DNA from: Thiocapsa roseilacustris
Lineage (GTDB): Bacteria; Pseudomonadota; Gammaproteobacteria; Chromatiales; Chromatiaceae
Reading direction: 5' to 3'
Assembly (NCBI RefSeq): GCF_041903755.1
Contig: NZ_JBBWVE010000031.1
Span: forward strand, 1-64,000
DNA length: 64,000 bases
Shown: in pieces, positions 18,114 to 28,877 of the stretch
Position numbering within the stretch: position 1 is the stretch's first letter
How the letters are laid out: every line of letters begins with the position of its first letter
Notes under the pieces: generated by a model
What the model was told of the DNA's origin: nothing
Databases searched by the model: none
The model's input: the letters and a program-made list of their open reading frames with translations, nothing else
Position numbers and translations under genes: made by a program

Positions 18114-20363
18114 ATGACTGCATCCGCCATCACCCCTGCCCGGACGACGACATCCGATTTCTGCAACGGCGTGCTGCACTTCGCCAACCTGCCGCCCGAC
18201 TTCGAGCGCCTCGGCACACGCCCGGCGATCGTCGAGGGCGCCCATCGGATCGAGGAGATCGACGAGGCGGCGGTCTATCAGACCCGGCTGATGGCCGATG
18301 CACTGCGCTACACGACCCTGCAGCTCTGTGCATCGAAGGAGTCCGGACATCCGGGCGGCTTTGCCAGCTCGGCCGATGCCTATGCGGCGCTGGTGATGCT
18401 CGGGCACACCAACATCCTGACCGAGGTCGGTCACCACGCGCCGGGCTTCTACAGCGCCATGTTCCTGGATGGATCTCTTGAAGCCATGGGCATCAGCGAC
18501 ATGCATCAGCTCCAAAAGCGGTTCCGCGAGCGCGACGGGCTGCTCGGTCACCTCTCGGGTGCCATCCCCGGTCTGCTCGCCCCGGCCGGTCCGCTCGGCC
18601 AAGGCCAGCACTTCGCGATGGCCGCGGCCTATCTGCATCGCGAGACGCTCTTCCCCGTGACGATCGGCGACGGCGGCTTGGGCGAGCCCTATATCCTTTC
18701 GGCTTTCAAGCACTTCCACACCGCCTATCCGGAGGTGACGAACTTCCTGCCGGTGCTGATCTGGAACGGCTTCAGTCAGGAGCACCATTCGATGGTCTCC
18801 TTGATGGACAACGCGCGGATGCTGGCCTACTGGCGTGCGCACGACTTCGGCCGGGTGATCCTGATCGATGCGAAGGACTATGACGATGCCGGGCAGGAGG
18901 GCGACTATGTCGACAGCACGCTGTTCGGCGACGCCGCCCGTTCGGCCTTCACCCGTGCGGTGCTCGAAGGCATGCAGGAGGCCGAAACCTCCGCGCTCGG
19001 CGGCACCATGACCTGCTTCATCGTCAAGCAGCTCAAGGGCGCGGGTGTGCATGCCACGGGCGCCAAGTCGCACAATCTCTATCCGGGCGACAACGCGACC
19101 AAGCCGAACATCGCCGCCGCGCTGGAACGCGGCGCGCTGGCCCCGGAGGCCTGGGCCTTGGTGCGGACCAACATGCAGCGCGCCGGCGGCGGCCCGGCCG
19201 GCGAGACCGCGGTGACCGAGTCCGAGCGGGTGCCGAGCGACATCGGGACCTTGCCGACCCGCGCCTTTGCGGTGGGCGAGAAGGCCGTGCCGGCGAGCGC
19301 CATGGCCGAGATGGTGGCCGAGCTGGGTCGGCGCGATCCGCTGTTCGTGGTGACCAACGCCGACGGCAACGAGGCGTCGAACATGAAGGCGATCAACGAG
19401 GCGCTGAAGATCCGCCATCCGACCGAGGACGGGCTCTACAACCAGTCCCCGACCGGTCAGGTCTACGAGCCGCTGAGCGAGGACGCCTGTGCCGGCTTCG
19501 CCGCAGGCTTGGCGCTGTTCGGCGGGCGTTCGCTCTGGCTGTCCTACGAGAGCTTCGCCATCAACGGTTGGCCGATCGTGCAGACCGTCGGCCAGGCGAT
19601 GGCGGAGCTGCGGCGCAAGACCCCCGCCTTGGTGACCATGTTCACGGCCGGGGCATTGGAGCAGGGCCGAAATGGCTGGACCCATCAGCGCCCGGAGATC
19701 GAGAACTACATCGGCGGTCAGATGCGCAACGGCAACGTCTACCTGCTCTATCCGGCGGACGCCAACCAGATGCAGGCCGCCTACGGCTGGGCGACCGAGC
19801 AGCTCAACAAGTGCATCAGCATCATCGCATCCAAGTCGGCGCTGCCGGTCTATTCGACCCCGGAGCAGGCGCGCGAGGCGATCGAGCAGGGTGCCGTCTG
19901 TTTGGCCGATACCGGACATGGCGCGGCCGGGACGGTGGTCTTCGCGGTCACCGGTGACATGGTGGCGCTGCCGGTGTTCGCGGCCAAGGAGACACTGGAG
20001 CTGGCAGGGTACCGAGTGCGCATCGTCGCCGTGGTCAACCCGCGTCGGCTCTATCGTCCGAGTGACGTGGCCTGGCGCCACTCGGCCGAGCCGGACGATC
20101 GATTCATGTCTGATGCCGACTTCCAGACGCTCTTCGACGGCGATGCCCTGATCGCTGTGAGCGGCGGCGGGACGGTCGCCTTGGAGCCGGTGCTGCTGCG
20201 CAGTCGCGCGGCCGCCCGTGATCTGTTCGGATGGCAGCGTGGGGAGACCACGGCCAGCCCGGCCGAGATCATGGCCTTCAACGGCATCACCGCCGAGGCG
20301 CTCGACCGGCGCGCCCGCGAGCTGATCGCGGTGGTTCAACCCGCGCTCGACAACGCTGCCTGA
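18114..20363 (+). CDS. Thiamine-diphosphate enzyme, transketolase-like (possibly acting on xylulose 5-phosphate)
   Basis: This 749-residue protein starts after GAGGAGAGACATC. It has transketolase-type cofactor features: SKESGHPGGFASSADAYAAL near 79-98, a ThDP motif beginning GDGGLGEPY near 184 and ending in ..VLIWNG, and a second (pyrimidine-binding) half with SYESFAINGWP and a GWTHQRPEIENY segment. I do not recognise it as classical transketolase or the common phosphoketolase. Related proteins have been labelled xylulose-5-phosphate epimerase/phosphoketolase-like; I give no exact reaction. The next gene is a sugar-acid kinase, so a sugar or sugar-acid pathway is likely. Three operator-like sites lie upstream. 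Confidence 0.7.
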   Translation: MTASAITPARTTTSDFCNGVLHFANLPPDFERLGTRPAIVEGAHRIEEIDEAAVYQTRLMADALRYTTLQLCASKESGHPGGFASSADAYAALVMLGHTNILTEVGHHAPGFYSAMFLDGSLEAMGISDMHQLQKRFRERDGLLGHLSGAIPGLLAPAGPLGQGQHFAMAAAYLHRETLFPVTIGDGGLGEPYILSAFKHFHTAYPEVTNFLPVLIWNGFSQEHHSMVSLMDNARMLAYWRAHDFGRVILIDAKDYDDAGQEGDYVDSTLFGDAARSAFTRAVLEGMQEAETSALGGTMTCFIVKQLKGAGVHATGAKSHNLYPGDNATKPNIAAALERGALAPEAWALVRTNMQRAGGGPAGETAVTESERVPSDIGTLPTRAFAVGEKAVPASAMAEMVAELGRRDPLFVVTNADGNEASNMKAINEALKIRHPTEDGLYNQSPTGQVYEPLSEDACAGFAAGLALFGGRSLWLSYESFAINGWPIVQTVGQAMAELRRKTPALVTMFTAGALEQGRNGWTHQRPEIENYIGGQMRNGNVYLLYPADANQMQAAYGWATEQLNKCISIIASKSALPVYSTPEQAREAIEQGAVCLADTGHGAAGTVVFAVTGDMVALPVFAAKETLELAGYRVRIVAVVNPRRLYRPSDVAWRHSAEPDDRFMSDADFQTLFDGDALIAVSGGGTVALEPVLLRSRAAARDLFGWQRGETTASPAEIMAFNGITAEALDRRARELIAVVQPALDNAA

Positions 20364-20383
20364 CGGGAGACCGGAAGCATGTC

Positions 20384-20403
20384 GGGGCGAATGAATTCGC
20401 CCC
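20384..20403. repeat. GGGGCGAAT...ATTCGCCCC hairpin
   Basis: GGGGCGAATGAATTCGCCCC forms an 8-bp stem with 4-nt loop between two co-directional genes. It is a widespread intergenic repeat type and could act as a transcription attenuator here. Confidence 0.7.
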
Positions 20404-20499
20404 TACAGCACCTACGGCTCCTTCTGATACGCTCAGTTGGGGTGCTTGTTCCCGGAAATCGCCAAAAATCCCAATACTCGTCGGGCGGAGATGACCCTC

Positions 20500-21843
20500 A
20501 TGACCAGCAACCCAAACACCAAGATCATCGTCATCGACGACGACCCGACAGGGTCCCAGACCGTCCACGGCTGTCTGCTGCTGACGCGCTGGGATCCGCA
20601 GACCCTGATCGAGGCGTTCGACGATGCCTCGCCGCTCTTCTTCGTGCTGAGCAACACCCGGGGTATGGATGCCGCGGAGGCTGCACGGGTGACGCGCGAG
20701 ATCTGCGTGAACCTGCGCACGGCGATGGATCGGCTCGCCGGCGGCGGCCGGACGATCCAACCGCTGATCGTCAGCCGTTCGGACTCCACCCTGCGCGGCC
20801 ATTATCCGGTGGAGACCGATGTGATCGCCGAGGAGCTCGGCCCCTTCGATGCCCACTTCCTGGTGCCGGCCTTCTTCGAGGGCGGGCGGGTCACGCGCGA
20901 TGGTGTCCACTATCTGATGGTCGACGGGGTGCCGGTGCCGGTCAACGAGACCGAGTTCGCGCGAGACTCGGTGTTCGGGTTCAGCCACGCTTTTCTGCCC
21001 GATTATGTGGAGGAGAAGACCGGCGGGCGCATCGCGGCGCAGGCCGTCGAGCGTTTCGGTCTGGAGGATGTCCGCGGCGACGTGGGCCCGCGGCTGCGTG
21101 CCTTGACCGGGAACGTCTGCGGCGTGGTGGACGCCGAGCGCCAGGCGGATCTCGACAGCTTTGCCCGTCAAGTCTTGACGGCGGCGGGCGAGGGCAAGCG
21201 CTTCCTGTTTCGCAGCGCGGCGAGCCTGCTCACAGCACTCGCTGCACTGCCGCCACAGCCGGTCGCCCCGTCGGCCATGTCGACCTATGTCCGTGACGGG
21301 CGGCCGGGCGTGGTCCTGATGGGATCCCATGTCGAGAAGTCGACCCTGCAGCTTCGCCATCTCATCGATCACACGGACGTGCTACCGGTCGAGATCGACT
21401 TGGACCGCCTGCTCGCCGAAGAAGATGATCTGCTCAGGGACCTCCTCGGCCGGCTCGAGATCGCCCAACAGGACGGACGCGGCGTCGTGCTCTTCACCAG
21501 CCGAGGCGAGCGACGCTTCCCGAGCGCGGCCCAGCGGCTCGCCTTCGGCGAGCGGGTCTCCGGCTTCCTGGTCAAGATCGTGCGCAATCTGCCGCAGGAG
21601 ATCGGCTTCCTGATCAGCAAGGGCGGCATCACCTCCAACGACACCCTTAGCCAGGGCTTGGCCTTGCGCACCGCGCGCGTTCTCGGACAGATCCGCGCCG
21701 GCTGTTCGGTAGTGCGCTGTCCGGAGGATCATCCGCGGTACCCGGATCTGCCGGTGGTGATCTTCCCGGGCAATGTGGGCGGGGATGAGGCGCTGGCGGA
21801 GGCGTACCGGATTCTCGCAGACTCTAAACCGCGTCCGGTGTGA
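20500..21843 (+). CDS. Four-carbon acid sugar kinase family protein
   Basis: This protein of 447 residues matches the DUF1537 kinase family (OtnK/DtnK-like), which phosphorylates four-carbon sugar acids such as threonate and erythronate. It opens with IIVIDDDPTGSQTVHG, has LIVSRSDSTLRGHYPVETD, and ends with GGITSNDTL and a C-terminal segment VIFPGNVGGDEALAEAYRIL. The chosen ATG (20500) sits 9 nt after GGCGGAG; an ATG at 20491 is also in frame. The last residues, SKPRPV, and the stop are supplied by the inserted TAAACCGCG repeat. It probably works with the upstream thiamine-diphosphate enzyme. Confidence 0.87.
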   Translation: MTSNPNTKIIVIDDDPTGSQTVHGCLLLTRWDPQTLIEAFDDASPLFFVLSNTRGMDAAEAARVTREICVNLRTAMDRLAGGGRTIQPLIVSRSDSTLRGHYPVETDVIAEELGPFDAHFLVPAFFEGGRVTRDGVHYLMVDGVPVPVNETEFARDSVFGFSHAFLPDYVEEKTGGRIAAQAVERFGLEDVRGDVGPRLRALTGNVCGVVDAERQADLDSFARQVLTAAGEGKRFLFRSAASLLTALAALPPQPVAPSAMSTYVRDGRPGVVLMGSHVEKSTLQLRHLIDHTDVLPVEIDLDRLLAEEDDLLRDLLGRLEIAQQDGRGVVLFTSRGERRFPSAAQRLAFGERVSGFLVKIVRNLPQEIGFLISKGGITSNDTLSQGLALRTARVLGQIRAGCSVVRCPEDHPRYPDLPVVIFPGNVGGDEALAEAYRILADSKPRPV

Positions 21844-21912
21844 CCCACGATCTATTCATAGGGATGCGGGCTCGGAGCGACTTCCAGACCTCGGAGTCGA
21901 CGCGGTTTAGAG
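21822..21912. repeat. TAAACCGCG element, copy B
   Basis: Ends CTCTAAACCGCGTCC and GACGCGGTTTAGAG pair. The element enters the 3' end of the sugar-acid kinase gene. Here TAA is not in frame; the element supplies six residues and a TGA stop instead. Confidence 0.88.
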
Positions 21913-22000
21913 GATTTAAACTGGATTTTCGGTGGTTTGACGGGCTGTATCGGTGCCGACCATACTCGTGGGTGTCACCATGATGATTCGGGACCAGGCG

Positions 22001-22477
22001 ATGTCGAGACCGCAACCCTTTGTGCAGGAGGACGCTCGGGCGCCCTATCCGGCCTACGATGACGACCTCGTCGGGTGGGCTGCAGCGAATGCCGCCTTAC
22101 TTAGAGCAGGCCGTCTCTCGCAGGTGGACGCCTTGCACCTAGCCGAGGAGTTGGATGACTTGGGAAAAAGTGAGCGTCGGTCCCTGACGAGCCATCTGGG
22201 CAATCTGATGCTGCACCTTCTGAAATGGCAGTTTCAGCCCGGGTTGCGGGGCCCGAGTTGGCGGCTCTCGGTCAACAATGCGCGCGCGGCGGCTGCCGAG
22301 ATCCTCGAAGATAGCCTGAGCCTGCACCCGGCCCTGTCGGTGCTCGTCCACAAGGCTTACCCGCTTGCCCGTCGCAACGCGCTCGCCGAAACAGGGCTTC
22401 CCGATACAAGGTTTCCGCTTGACTGTCCCTATGCAATTGACCAACTGCTCGACGATAGCTACTGGCCGAGTTCTTAG
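22001..22477 (+). CDS. DUF29 family protein
   Basis: A small DUF29 protein (158 residues from this ATG; ATGs at 21980 and 21983 are alternatives). Typical family features are YDDDLVGWAAANAALLRAGR, LAEELDDLGKSERRSL, HLLKWQFQPG and the C-terminal CPYAIDQLLDDSYWPS. Function is unknown; the family is common in cyanobacteria and purple bacteria, often beside mobile or repeat sequences. A decayed fragment of another DUF29 gene is at 38701-38862. A second repeat family begins at its stop codon. Confidence 0.88.
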   Translation: MSRPQPFVQEDARAPYPAYDDDLVGWAAANAALLRAGRLSQVDALHLAEELDDLGKSERRSLTSHLGNLMLHLLKWQFQPGLRGPSWRLSVNNARAAAAEILEDSLSLHPALSVLVHKAYPLARRNALAETGLPDTRFPLDCPYAIDQLLDDSYWPSS

Positions 22478-22540
22478 GTGATTTCCGGAAAAGGACCTAC
22501 CGGCAGAGCCGGAACCAGGAAAAGTGGTCGAAGGCTCTAC
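22477..22540. repeat. GGTGATTTCCGGAA element, copy 1
   Basis: Starts at the last base of the DUF29 stop codon: GGTGATTTCCGGAAAAGGAC, ACCGGCAGAGCCGG, ending GGCTCTACT, then directly CGTTGT hexamers. It is about 64 bp and nearly repeated at 36102-36166. Confidence 0.85.
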
Positions 22541-22564
22541 TCGTTGTCGTTGTCGTTGTCGTAA
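22541..22564. repeat. CGTTGT hexamer array
   Basis: Four CGTTGT-type units followed by CGTAATCGGATTCCGG. Similar arrays lie at 26260, 36167, 36201 and 40528. Confidence 0.9.
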
Positions 22565-22576
22565 TCGGATTCCGGA

Positions 22577-22638
22577 CTCTCACGGAGACACGGAGAATCC
22601 GAGATCTTTCCTCCGTGTCTCCGTGTCTCCGTGAGAGA
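22577..22638. repeat. CACGGAGA palindrome
   Basis: ACTCTCACGGAGACACGGAG (22577-22596) pairs with CTCCGTGTCTCCGTGAGAGA (ending 22638). It is a shorter version of the element at 4149-4397. Confidence 0.9.
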
Positions 22639-22700
22639 TCCCAGAAACTGATCGGTGCTCAGCAGCGGCCCAAGCACGTTTGATCCCGTCATAGAAACCC

Positions 22701-22728
22701 TTGCAGAATCCCCCGCATTCGTTATATT
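22701..22728 (+). promoter_or_regulatory. Predicted sigma-70 promoter of pycA
   Basis: TTGCAG (22701-22706), 16-nt spacer, TATATT (22723-22728), about 80 bp before the pycA start. Seen by eye only. Confidence 0.45.
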
Positions 22729-22806
22729 GCTGCACAGCAGCATAGACGCGAGCCGATCTCGCCCTGTTTCCTTGGCCGCTTTGCCGGCCGCTCCAGAGGC
22801 AAACCA

Positions 22807-24225
<1,419 letters not shown>

Positions 24226-24255
24226 TACCGAACCGAGCCGAGCCGAGATCGACAC

Positions 24256-26079
24256 ATGCCCAAGATCAACATCACCGATGTCATTCTGCGCGATGCCCAT
24301 CAATCTCTGATCGCCACGCGTATGCGCACCGAGGACATGCTGCCGATCTGTCCGAAGTTGGATGCGATCGGCTACTGGTCCCTGGAATGCTGGGGCGGCG
24401 CGACCTTCGACGCCTGCGTGCGTTTCCTCAAGGAAGACCCTTGGGAGCGTCTGCGCAAGCTGCGCGAGGCGCTGCCGAAGACCCGCTTGCAGATGCTGCT
24501 GCGGGGTCAGAACCTGCTCGGCTACCGGCATTATTCGGACGACGTGGTGCGCGCCTTCGTCAAGCGCTCGGCCGAGAACGGCATGGACGTCTTCCGCATC
24601 TTCGATGCATTGAACGATCTGCGGAATCTTAAAACCGCGATCGAGGCGACCAAAGCCGCCGGCAAGCACGCACAGGGCACCATCTGCTATACGGTCAGTC
24701 CGGTCCATGACGTGCCCGGTTTCGTGCGCATGGGTAAGGATCTGGCGGCGATGGGGTGCGACTCCATCGCCATCAAAGACATGGCCGGGTTGCTGACGCC
24801 CTTTGTCGCCGCCGATCTGGTCAAGGCCCTGAAGGACAGCGTCGATCTGCCGCTGCACCTGCACTCGCACGCCACCTCGGGCCTGGCGGACATGTGCCAT
24901 CTCAAGGCGATCGAGAATGGCTGCGACACCATCGATACCGCCATCTCATCCATGGCCGGCGGGACCTCCCATCCGCCCACCGAGAGCATGGTTGCCGCGC
25001 TTCGGGGGACCCCCTACGACACCGGCCTGGATCTCGAGGCGATCCAGGAGGTCGGCATGTACTTCTATCAGGTGCGCAAGAAATATCACCAGTTCGAGAG
25101 CGACTTCACGGGTGTGGACACCCGGGTGCAGGTCAATCAGGTGCCCGGCGGCATGATCTCCAATCTGGCCAACCAGTTGAAGGAGCAGAACGCACTGGAT
25201 CGGATGAGCGCGGTGCTCGCGGAGATCCCGCGCGTGCGCGAGGATCTGGGATATCCGCCGCTGGTCACGCCGACCTCCCAGATCGTCGGCACCCAAGCGG
25301 TGCTCAATGTCCTGACCGAGAAGCGCTACCAGACCATCACCAACGAGGTGAAACTCTATCTTCAGGGCCGTTACGGGCGTGCCCCGGCGAGTGTCAATCC
25401 GACCTTGCAACAGCAGGCAATCGGCAGCGAGGAGCTCGTCGAGTGCCGGCCGGCGGACCTGCTCAAGCCGGAGCTCAAACGGCTCGTGGAGGAGATCGGC
25501 GAGGTGGCGACCTCGGAGGAAGACACACTCACCTATGCCATGTTCCCGGAGATCGGTCGCGCCTTCCTCGAGCATCGCGCCGCCGGGACCCTGCATCCGG
25601 AGCCGCTCGAGCCGCCGCCGAGTGCCGTCGGCGACAAGGCTGCACCGACGGAGTTCAATATCGCCGTCCACGGAGAGACTTATCATGTCAAGGTGACGGG
25701 CGCAGGTCACAAGGGACTCGCCGAGCGCCACTTCTATCTGGACATCGACGGCATCCCCGAAGAGGTGCTCGTCGAGACACTGGACGAGGTCGTCCTGACG
25801 GGCGGCGCGGAAGGCGCCGTGAAGAAGGCCATCACGGGCAAACGGCCGAAGCCGACCCAACCTGGTCATGTCACCACCTCGATGCCGGGCAACATTGTCG
25901 ATGTGCTGGTCAAGGAGGGCGATACGGTGACGGCCGGTCAGTCGGTCTTGGTCACCGAGGCGATGAAGATGGAGACCGAGATCCAGGCGCCGATCGGCGG
26001 AACCGTAACCGGGATTTTCGTCAGCAAGGGCGACGCGGTGAATCCGGACGAGGTTCTGGTCGAGATCAGCGGCGCTTAA
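24256..26079 (+). CDS. pycB: Pyruvate carboxylase subunit B / oxaloacetate decarboxylase alpha-type
   Basis: This 607-residue protein carries an HMGL-like carboxyltransferase domain (DVILRDAHQSLIATRMRTED, then LECWGGATFDACVRFL, and the metal-binding LHLHSHATSG). A PYC/OADA linker follows, then a C-terminal biotinyl domain with EAMKMETE, biotinylated lysine at about 571. Oxaloacetate decarboxylase alpha has the same architecture, but no beta or gamma membrane subunit is nearby and the biotin carboxylase gene precedes it. Pyruvate carboxylase is therefore favoured. The TAA stop is part of repeat copy C. Confidence 0.9.
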   Translation: MPKINITDVILRDAHQSLIATRMRTEDMLPICPKLDAIGYWSLECWGGATFDACVRFLKEDPWERLRKLREALPKTRLQMLLRGQNLLGYRHYSDDVVRAFVKRSAENGMDVFRIFDALNDLRNLKTAIEATKAAGKHAQGTICYTVSPVHDVPGFVRMGKDLAAMGCDSIAIKDMAGLLTPFVAADLVKALKDSVDLPLHLHSHATSGLADMCHLKAIENGCDTIDTAISSMAGGTSHPPTESMVAALRGTPYDTGLDLEAIQEVGMYFYQVRKKYHQFESDFTGVDTRVQVNQVPGGMISNLANQLKEQNALDRMSAVLAEIPRVREDLGYPPLVTPTSQIVGTQAVLNVLTEKRYQTITNEVKLYLQGRYGRAPASVNPTLQQQAIGSEELVECRPADLLKPELKRLVEEIGEVATSEEDTLTYAMFPEIGRAFLEHRAAGTLHPEPLEPPPSAVGDKAAPTEFNIAVHGETYHVKVTGAGHKGLAERHFYLDIDGIPEEVLVETLDEVVLTGGAEGAVKKAITGKRPKPTQPGHVTTSMPGNIVDVLVKEGDTVTAGQSVLVTEAMKMETEIQAPIGGTVTGIFVSKGDAVNPDEVLVEISGA

Positions 26080-26163
26080 ACCGCGTCCATTGGGGCATGC
26101 GGTGTCGATACGGGTCGGTCGGGGTGGCAGCGCCCATGAAGGTTGGAGTCGAGGCGGTTTAAG
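26075..26163. repeat. TAAACCGCG element, copy C
   Basis: CTTAAACCGCGTCC begins at 26075 and GAGGCGGTTTAAG ends at 26163. The TAA at 26077-26079 is the pycB stop codon. GGTGATTTACGGAA follows directly. Confidence 0.9.
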
Positions 26164-26188
26164 GTGATTTACGGAACGTTGGAGTCTC

Positions 26189-26287
26189 GTAGGTTGTGCT
26201 GACGATAAGAAGCACAATTTCGGCCCGAGCAACGAATCCAATTGTTGTCGATTACGATTACGACAACGACAACGACAACGACAACGA
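26189..26287. repeat. GTAGGTTGTGC copy followed by hexamer array
   Basis: GTAGGTTGTGCTGACGATA, with GCACAA at 26212, repeats the element near 121. After CGAATCCAATTGTTGTCG come CGACAA hexamers (26260-26287). The gap 26164-26313 between two convergent genes contains only these repeats. Confidence 0.85.
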
Positions 26288-26313
26288 ACCTCAGGGTTTC
26301 GAGAGCTTGGGGT

Positions 26314-27654
26314 CTACCAAACCAGCTCCCCGGCATCATGCGCCTCGGCCACCGCGCGTCCGCGACGCTCGTCGACGCGTAACGCGACAACCAGGGCGAC
26401 GGCGAACAAGAGTACACAGAAGAGGATCGCAGTCTGCAGGCCCACCAGGACTTGAAGGAGTCCGATCGCAAGCAATCCGAACATCCCGGCCAGCTTCATG
26501 GACAGGCCCCAGAAGCCGAACAGCTCGCCCGAGCGCGATAGCGGCGAGAAGAGTCCGACCAGTGTTCGCGTAGCGGACTGACAGGCGCCGAGACTCAGGC
26601 CCGCCACGCAGCCGACCACCAGGAAGATGTACTGGGCCGGCCAATCGCGTCCCAGGACGTCGCGCGCCAGCTCGCTCAGGAGCGGCGTGAGGTAGATGAG
26701 CGCGATCGCCAGTATCCACATGACCAGGGTGATCACATAGGTCCGCAACGCCCCGAGCCGGTCTTGGATGAATCCGAATCCGAGCGCCCCGACGGCCGCG
26801 GTGATCTGCACCAGGACAAACATCAGCGTCCGCACCGACTCGTCCCAGCCGATGACCTGCGCGCCGTAGATGAATGCGTAGGCGATGATGATGTAGATAC
26901 CGCTCATCGAGAAGAAGACCGAGACGAACAGCACGCCCAGATCGCGATGGGTGCGCAGATGGGTCAGCGTCTGGCGGACCCTTGCGATGCCCATTCGCAT
27001 GAGGCCGGTGCCGGGGGGCAGGGCGCGTGCCCGACCGCGCTCGCGTACCCAGAAAAAGGTCGGAATGGCCGCAATCAGGAAGAAGGCGGCGGCCCAAGGA
27101 CCGACCCAACGGATTCGCTCGAAGTTCTCGGCGCTGACATCGCCCAAGACCAGCAGCACGAAGACCGCCGAGACCATTCCGCCGACATAGCCCAGCGCCC
27201 AACCGAATCCGGAGATCTTGCCGAGATCCTCGGGCGGGCCCAGTCCGGGCAGGAAGCTGGCGATGAAGGCCTCGCCGATCGAGTAGGCGAAGTTCGAGAT
27301 GATCAGAAGCAGTACCCCGAGCAGCGCATAGCCTGGCGCGACGAAATAGAGCGCCGCCGTCGCGATGACGGTCAGGAGATAGCTCGCAAAGAGGAAGCGT
27401 TTCTTACTCGCCGTGTAATCCATGATGGCGCCGGCGACGGGGGAGCAGACCACCACCAGCAGATAGCTCGTGGAAAGCGCCAGGCTCCAGAGCAGATTGC
27501 CGAGGCGATAATCCGGCGCATCGCCGACGATAACCCGCGTGAAGAGGTCGCCGAAGACGACCGTGATGATCAGCAGCGTATAGGCCTGGTTGGCGAAGTC
27601 GAACATCGCCCAACCGAAGATTTCGCGTTTCGATGCGCGGATGCGTGTCGTCAT
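26314..27654 (-). CDS. MFS transporter, UMF1/Atg22-like
   Basis: This 446-residue protein has about 12 transmembrane segments. The opening KREIFGWAMFDFANQAYTLLIITVVF and the SPVAGAIMDYTASKKRFLF loop are characteristic of the UMF1 (vacuole effluxer Atg22-like) branch of the major facilitator superfamily. Substrate unknown. Its start overlaps the stop of the upstream MFS gene by 4 bp, forming an operon with it and the DUF2919 gene. It converges on pycB across a repeat-filled gap. Confidence 0.86.
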   Translation of the reverse strand: MTTRIRASKREIFGWAMFDFANQAYTLLIITVVFGDLFTRVIVGDAPDYRLGNLLWSLALSTSYLLVVVCSPVAGAIMDYTASKKRFLFASYLLTVIATAALYFVAPGYALLGVLLLIISNFAYSIGEAFIASFLPGLGPPEDLGKISGFGWALGYVGGMVSAVFVLLVLGDVSAENFERIRWVGPWAAAFFLIAAIPTFFWVRERGRARALPPGTGLMRMGIARVRQTLTHLRTHRDLGVLFVSVFFSMSGIYIIIAYAFIYGAQVIGWDESVRTLMFVLVQITAAVGALGFGFIQDRLGALRTYVITLVMWILAIALIYLTPLLSELARDVLGRDWPAQYIFLVVGCVAGLSLGACQSATRTLVGLFSPLSRSGELFGFWGLSMKLAGMFGLLAIGLLQVLVGLQTAILFCVLLFAVALVVALRVDERRGRAVAEAHDAGELVW

Positions 27655-28877
27655 ATCGGCCCTTGATGGGTTGGCGATCGTGCGGTCGGCGGATTCGGCG
27701 CGATCCGGGTCATGATCTGCAAACAGATGAACCCGAGCACCATTAATCCTGCCACGACCAGCAGGGATCCGTCGAAGGTTCCGCTGATCTCGGCGACCTC
27801 GCCGGCGAGGACGGGGCCGAGGATCTGGGCGATCCCGTAACCGAGGGTCAAGCGCGCCATGATCTGCGCCGGATGCGCGGGATAGCGCACGCCGACCATG
27901 GTCAGGACCAAGGAGACGATGCCGATGAATGTGAATCCGAACAGTGCGGCACTCAGGATCGCGGCGACGAGCGATCCGCTGACGACCGGCAGGACGATCC
28001 CGATGATCTGCAGACCGTAGGCGACCTGGAGCGTGCGCAGATAATCAAAGCGCCGGGCGATGCGATCCCAGAGGATCGGCGCCGGGATCGCGGCCACGCC
28101 GACGAGGAGCCACATCCAATCGCCCAAGCCCTGCAGAAGCGGCTGCTGCTCGGTGATCAACACCGTGAAGGTCGCATTGATGACATAGCCGAATCCGGCG
28201 CAGACATAGGCGCCTTGGAGCAGCCACAACCAAGACGCGCCGGGCTCTGGCGCGGCGCCGAGGTGGCGGGGCGTGAGCGGCTGACCGCGATCGGGCGTGG
28301 GCAACCCCAGCCACGCGGGTATCAGCAGCACGGCGCCGACCAACGTCAGGGCGAGCCACTGACCTTGCCAGGACCAGACCAGACCCGCGCCCGCGACCAC
28401 CAGGACGCCGACCAGGATCCCCAATCCGATCCCGCTGAAGTGCACCCCGAGCTCGCTGCGATGATCATGTCGGATCAGCCAGTTGAGGATCAGACCCGAG
28501 CCCAGCATCAGCCCGGCGGCACTGCTCAGTCCGGCAAGATAGCGGCTGACGCCCCAGAGGATCGGCGACTCTCCCATCGCCATCATGAGGGTCGTGATCA
28601 CGGCCAAGAGCAGACCGCCGCGATAGAGCCGGTCCTTGATCCGAAGATCCCGGAGTCGACTCACGATCAGGACCCCGGACAGGTAGCCGAGATAGTTCCA
28701 ACCGGCCAGCCAGCCAGCGAGTGCCTCGCCCATGCCCGTTTCGCTTTGCAGAACCGGGATCATGGGCGTATAGGCAAAGCGTGCCACGCCCAAGGTCAGA
28801 ACCAGGGCGCAGATCCCGGATGCCAGAACGCTCCAGTGGCTCGGTTGATGTTCGTATGGATGGTCGGGATGCTTCAC
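27651..28877 (-). CDS. YbfB/YjiJ-type MFS transporter
   Basis: This 408-residue, 12-TM protein resembles the YbfB/YjiJ family: LVLTLGVARFAYTPMIPVLQ, then GWLAGWNYLGYLSGVL. The GTG at 28877 is chosen because the reading frame upstream of it is the shadow of the DUF2919 gene; it also overlaps that gene's stop by 4 bp. Substrate is not known. It is coupled at both ends to its neighbours. Confidence 0.84.
   Translation of the reverse strand: MKHPDHPYEHQPSHWSVLASGICALVLTLGVARFAYTPMIPVLQSETGMGEALAGWLAGWNYLGYLSGVLIVSRLRDLRIKDRLYRGGLLLAVITTLMMAMGESPILWGVSRYLAGLSSAAGLMLGSGLILNWLIRHDHRSELGVHFSGIGLGILVGVLVVAGAGLVWSWQGQWLALTLVGAVLLIPAWLGLPTPDRGQPLTPRHLGAAPEPGASWLWLLQGAYVCAGFGYVINATFTVLITEQQPLLQGLGDWMWLLVGVAAIPAPILWDRIARRFDYLRTLQVAYGLQIIGIVLPVVSGSLVAAILSAALFGFTFIGIVSLVLTMVGVRYPAHPAQIMARLTLGYGIAQILGPVLAGEVAEISGTFDGSLLVVAGLMVLGFICLQIMTRIAPNPPTARSPTHQGPI

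Noticed and set aside
18000..20339. Long minus-strand frame (779 codons) opposite the thiamine-diphosphate enzyme
   Set aside because: It is a high-GC shadow of a real gene, with low-complexity His/Arg/Gly-rich sequence and no domain.
24756..26162. 468-codon frame overlapping pycB
   Set aside because: It is the +1 shadow of the conserved carboxyltransferase and biotinyl domains.
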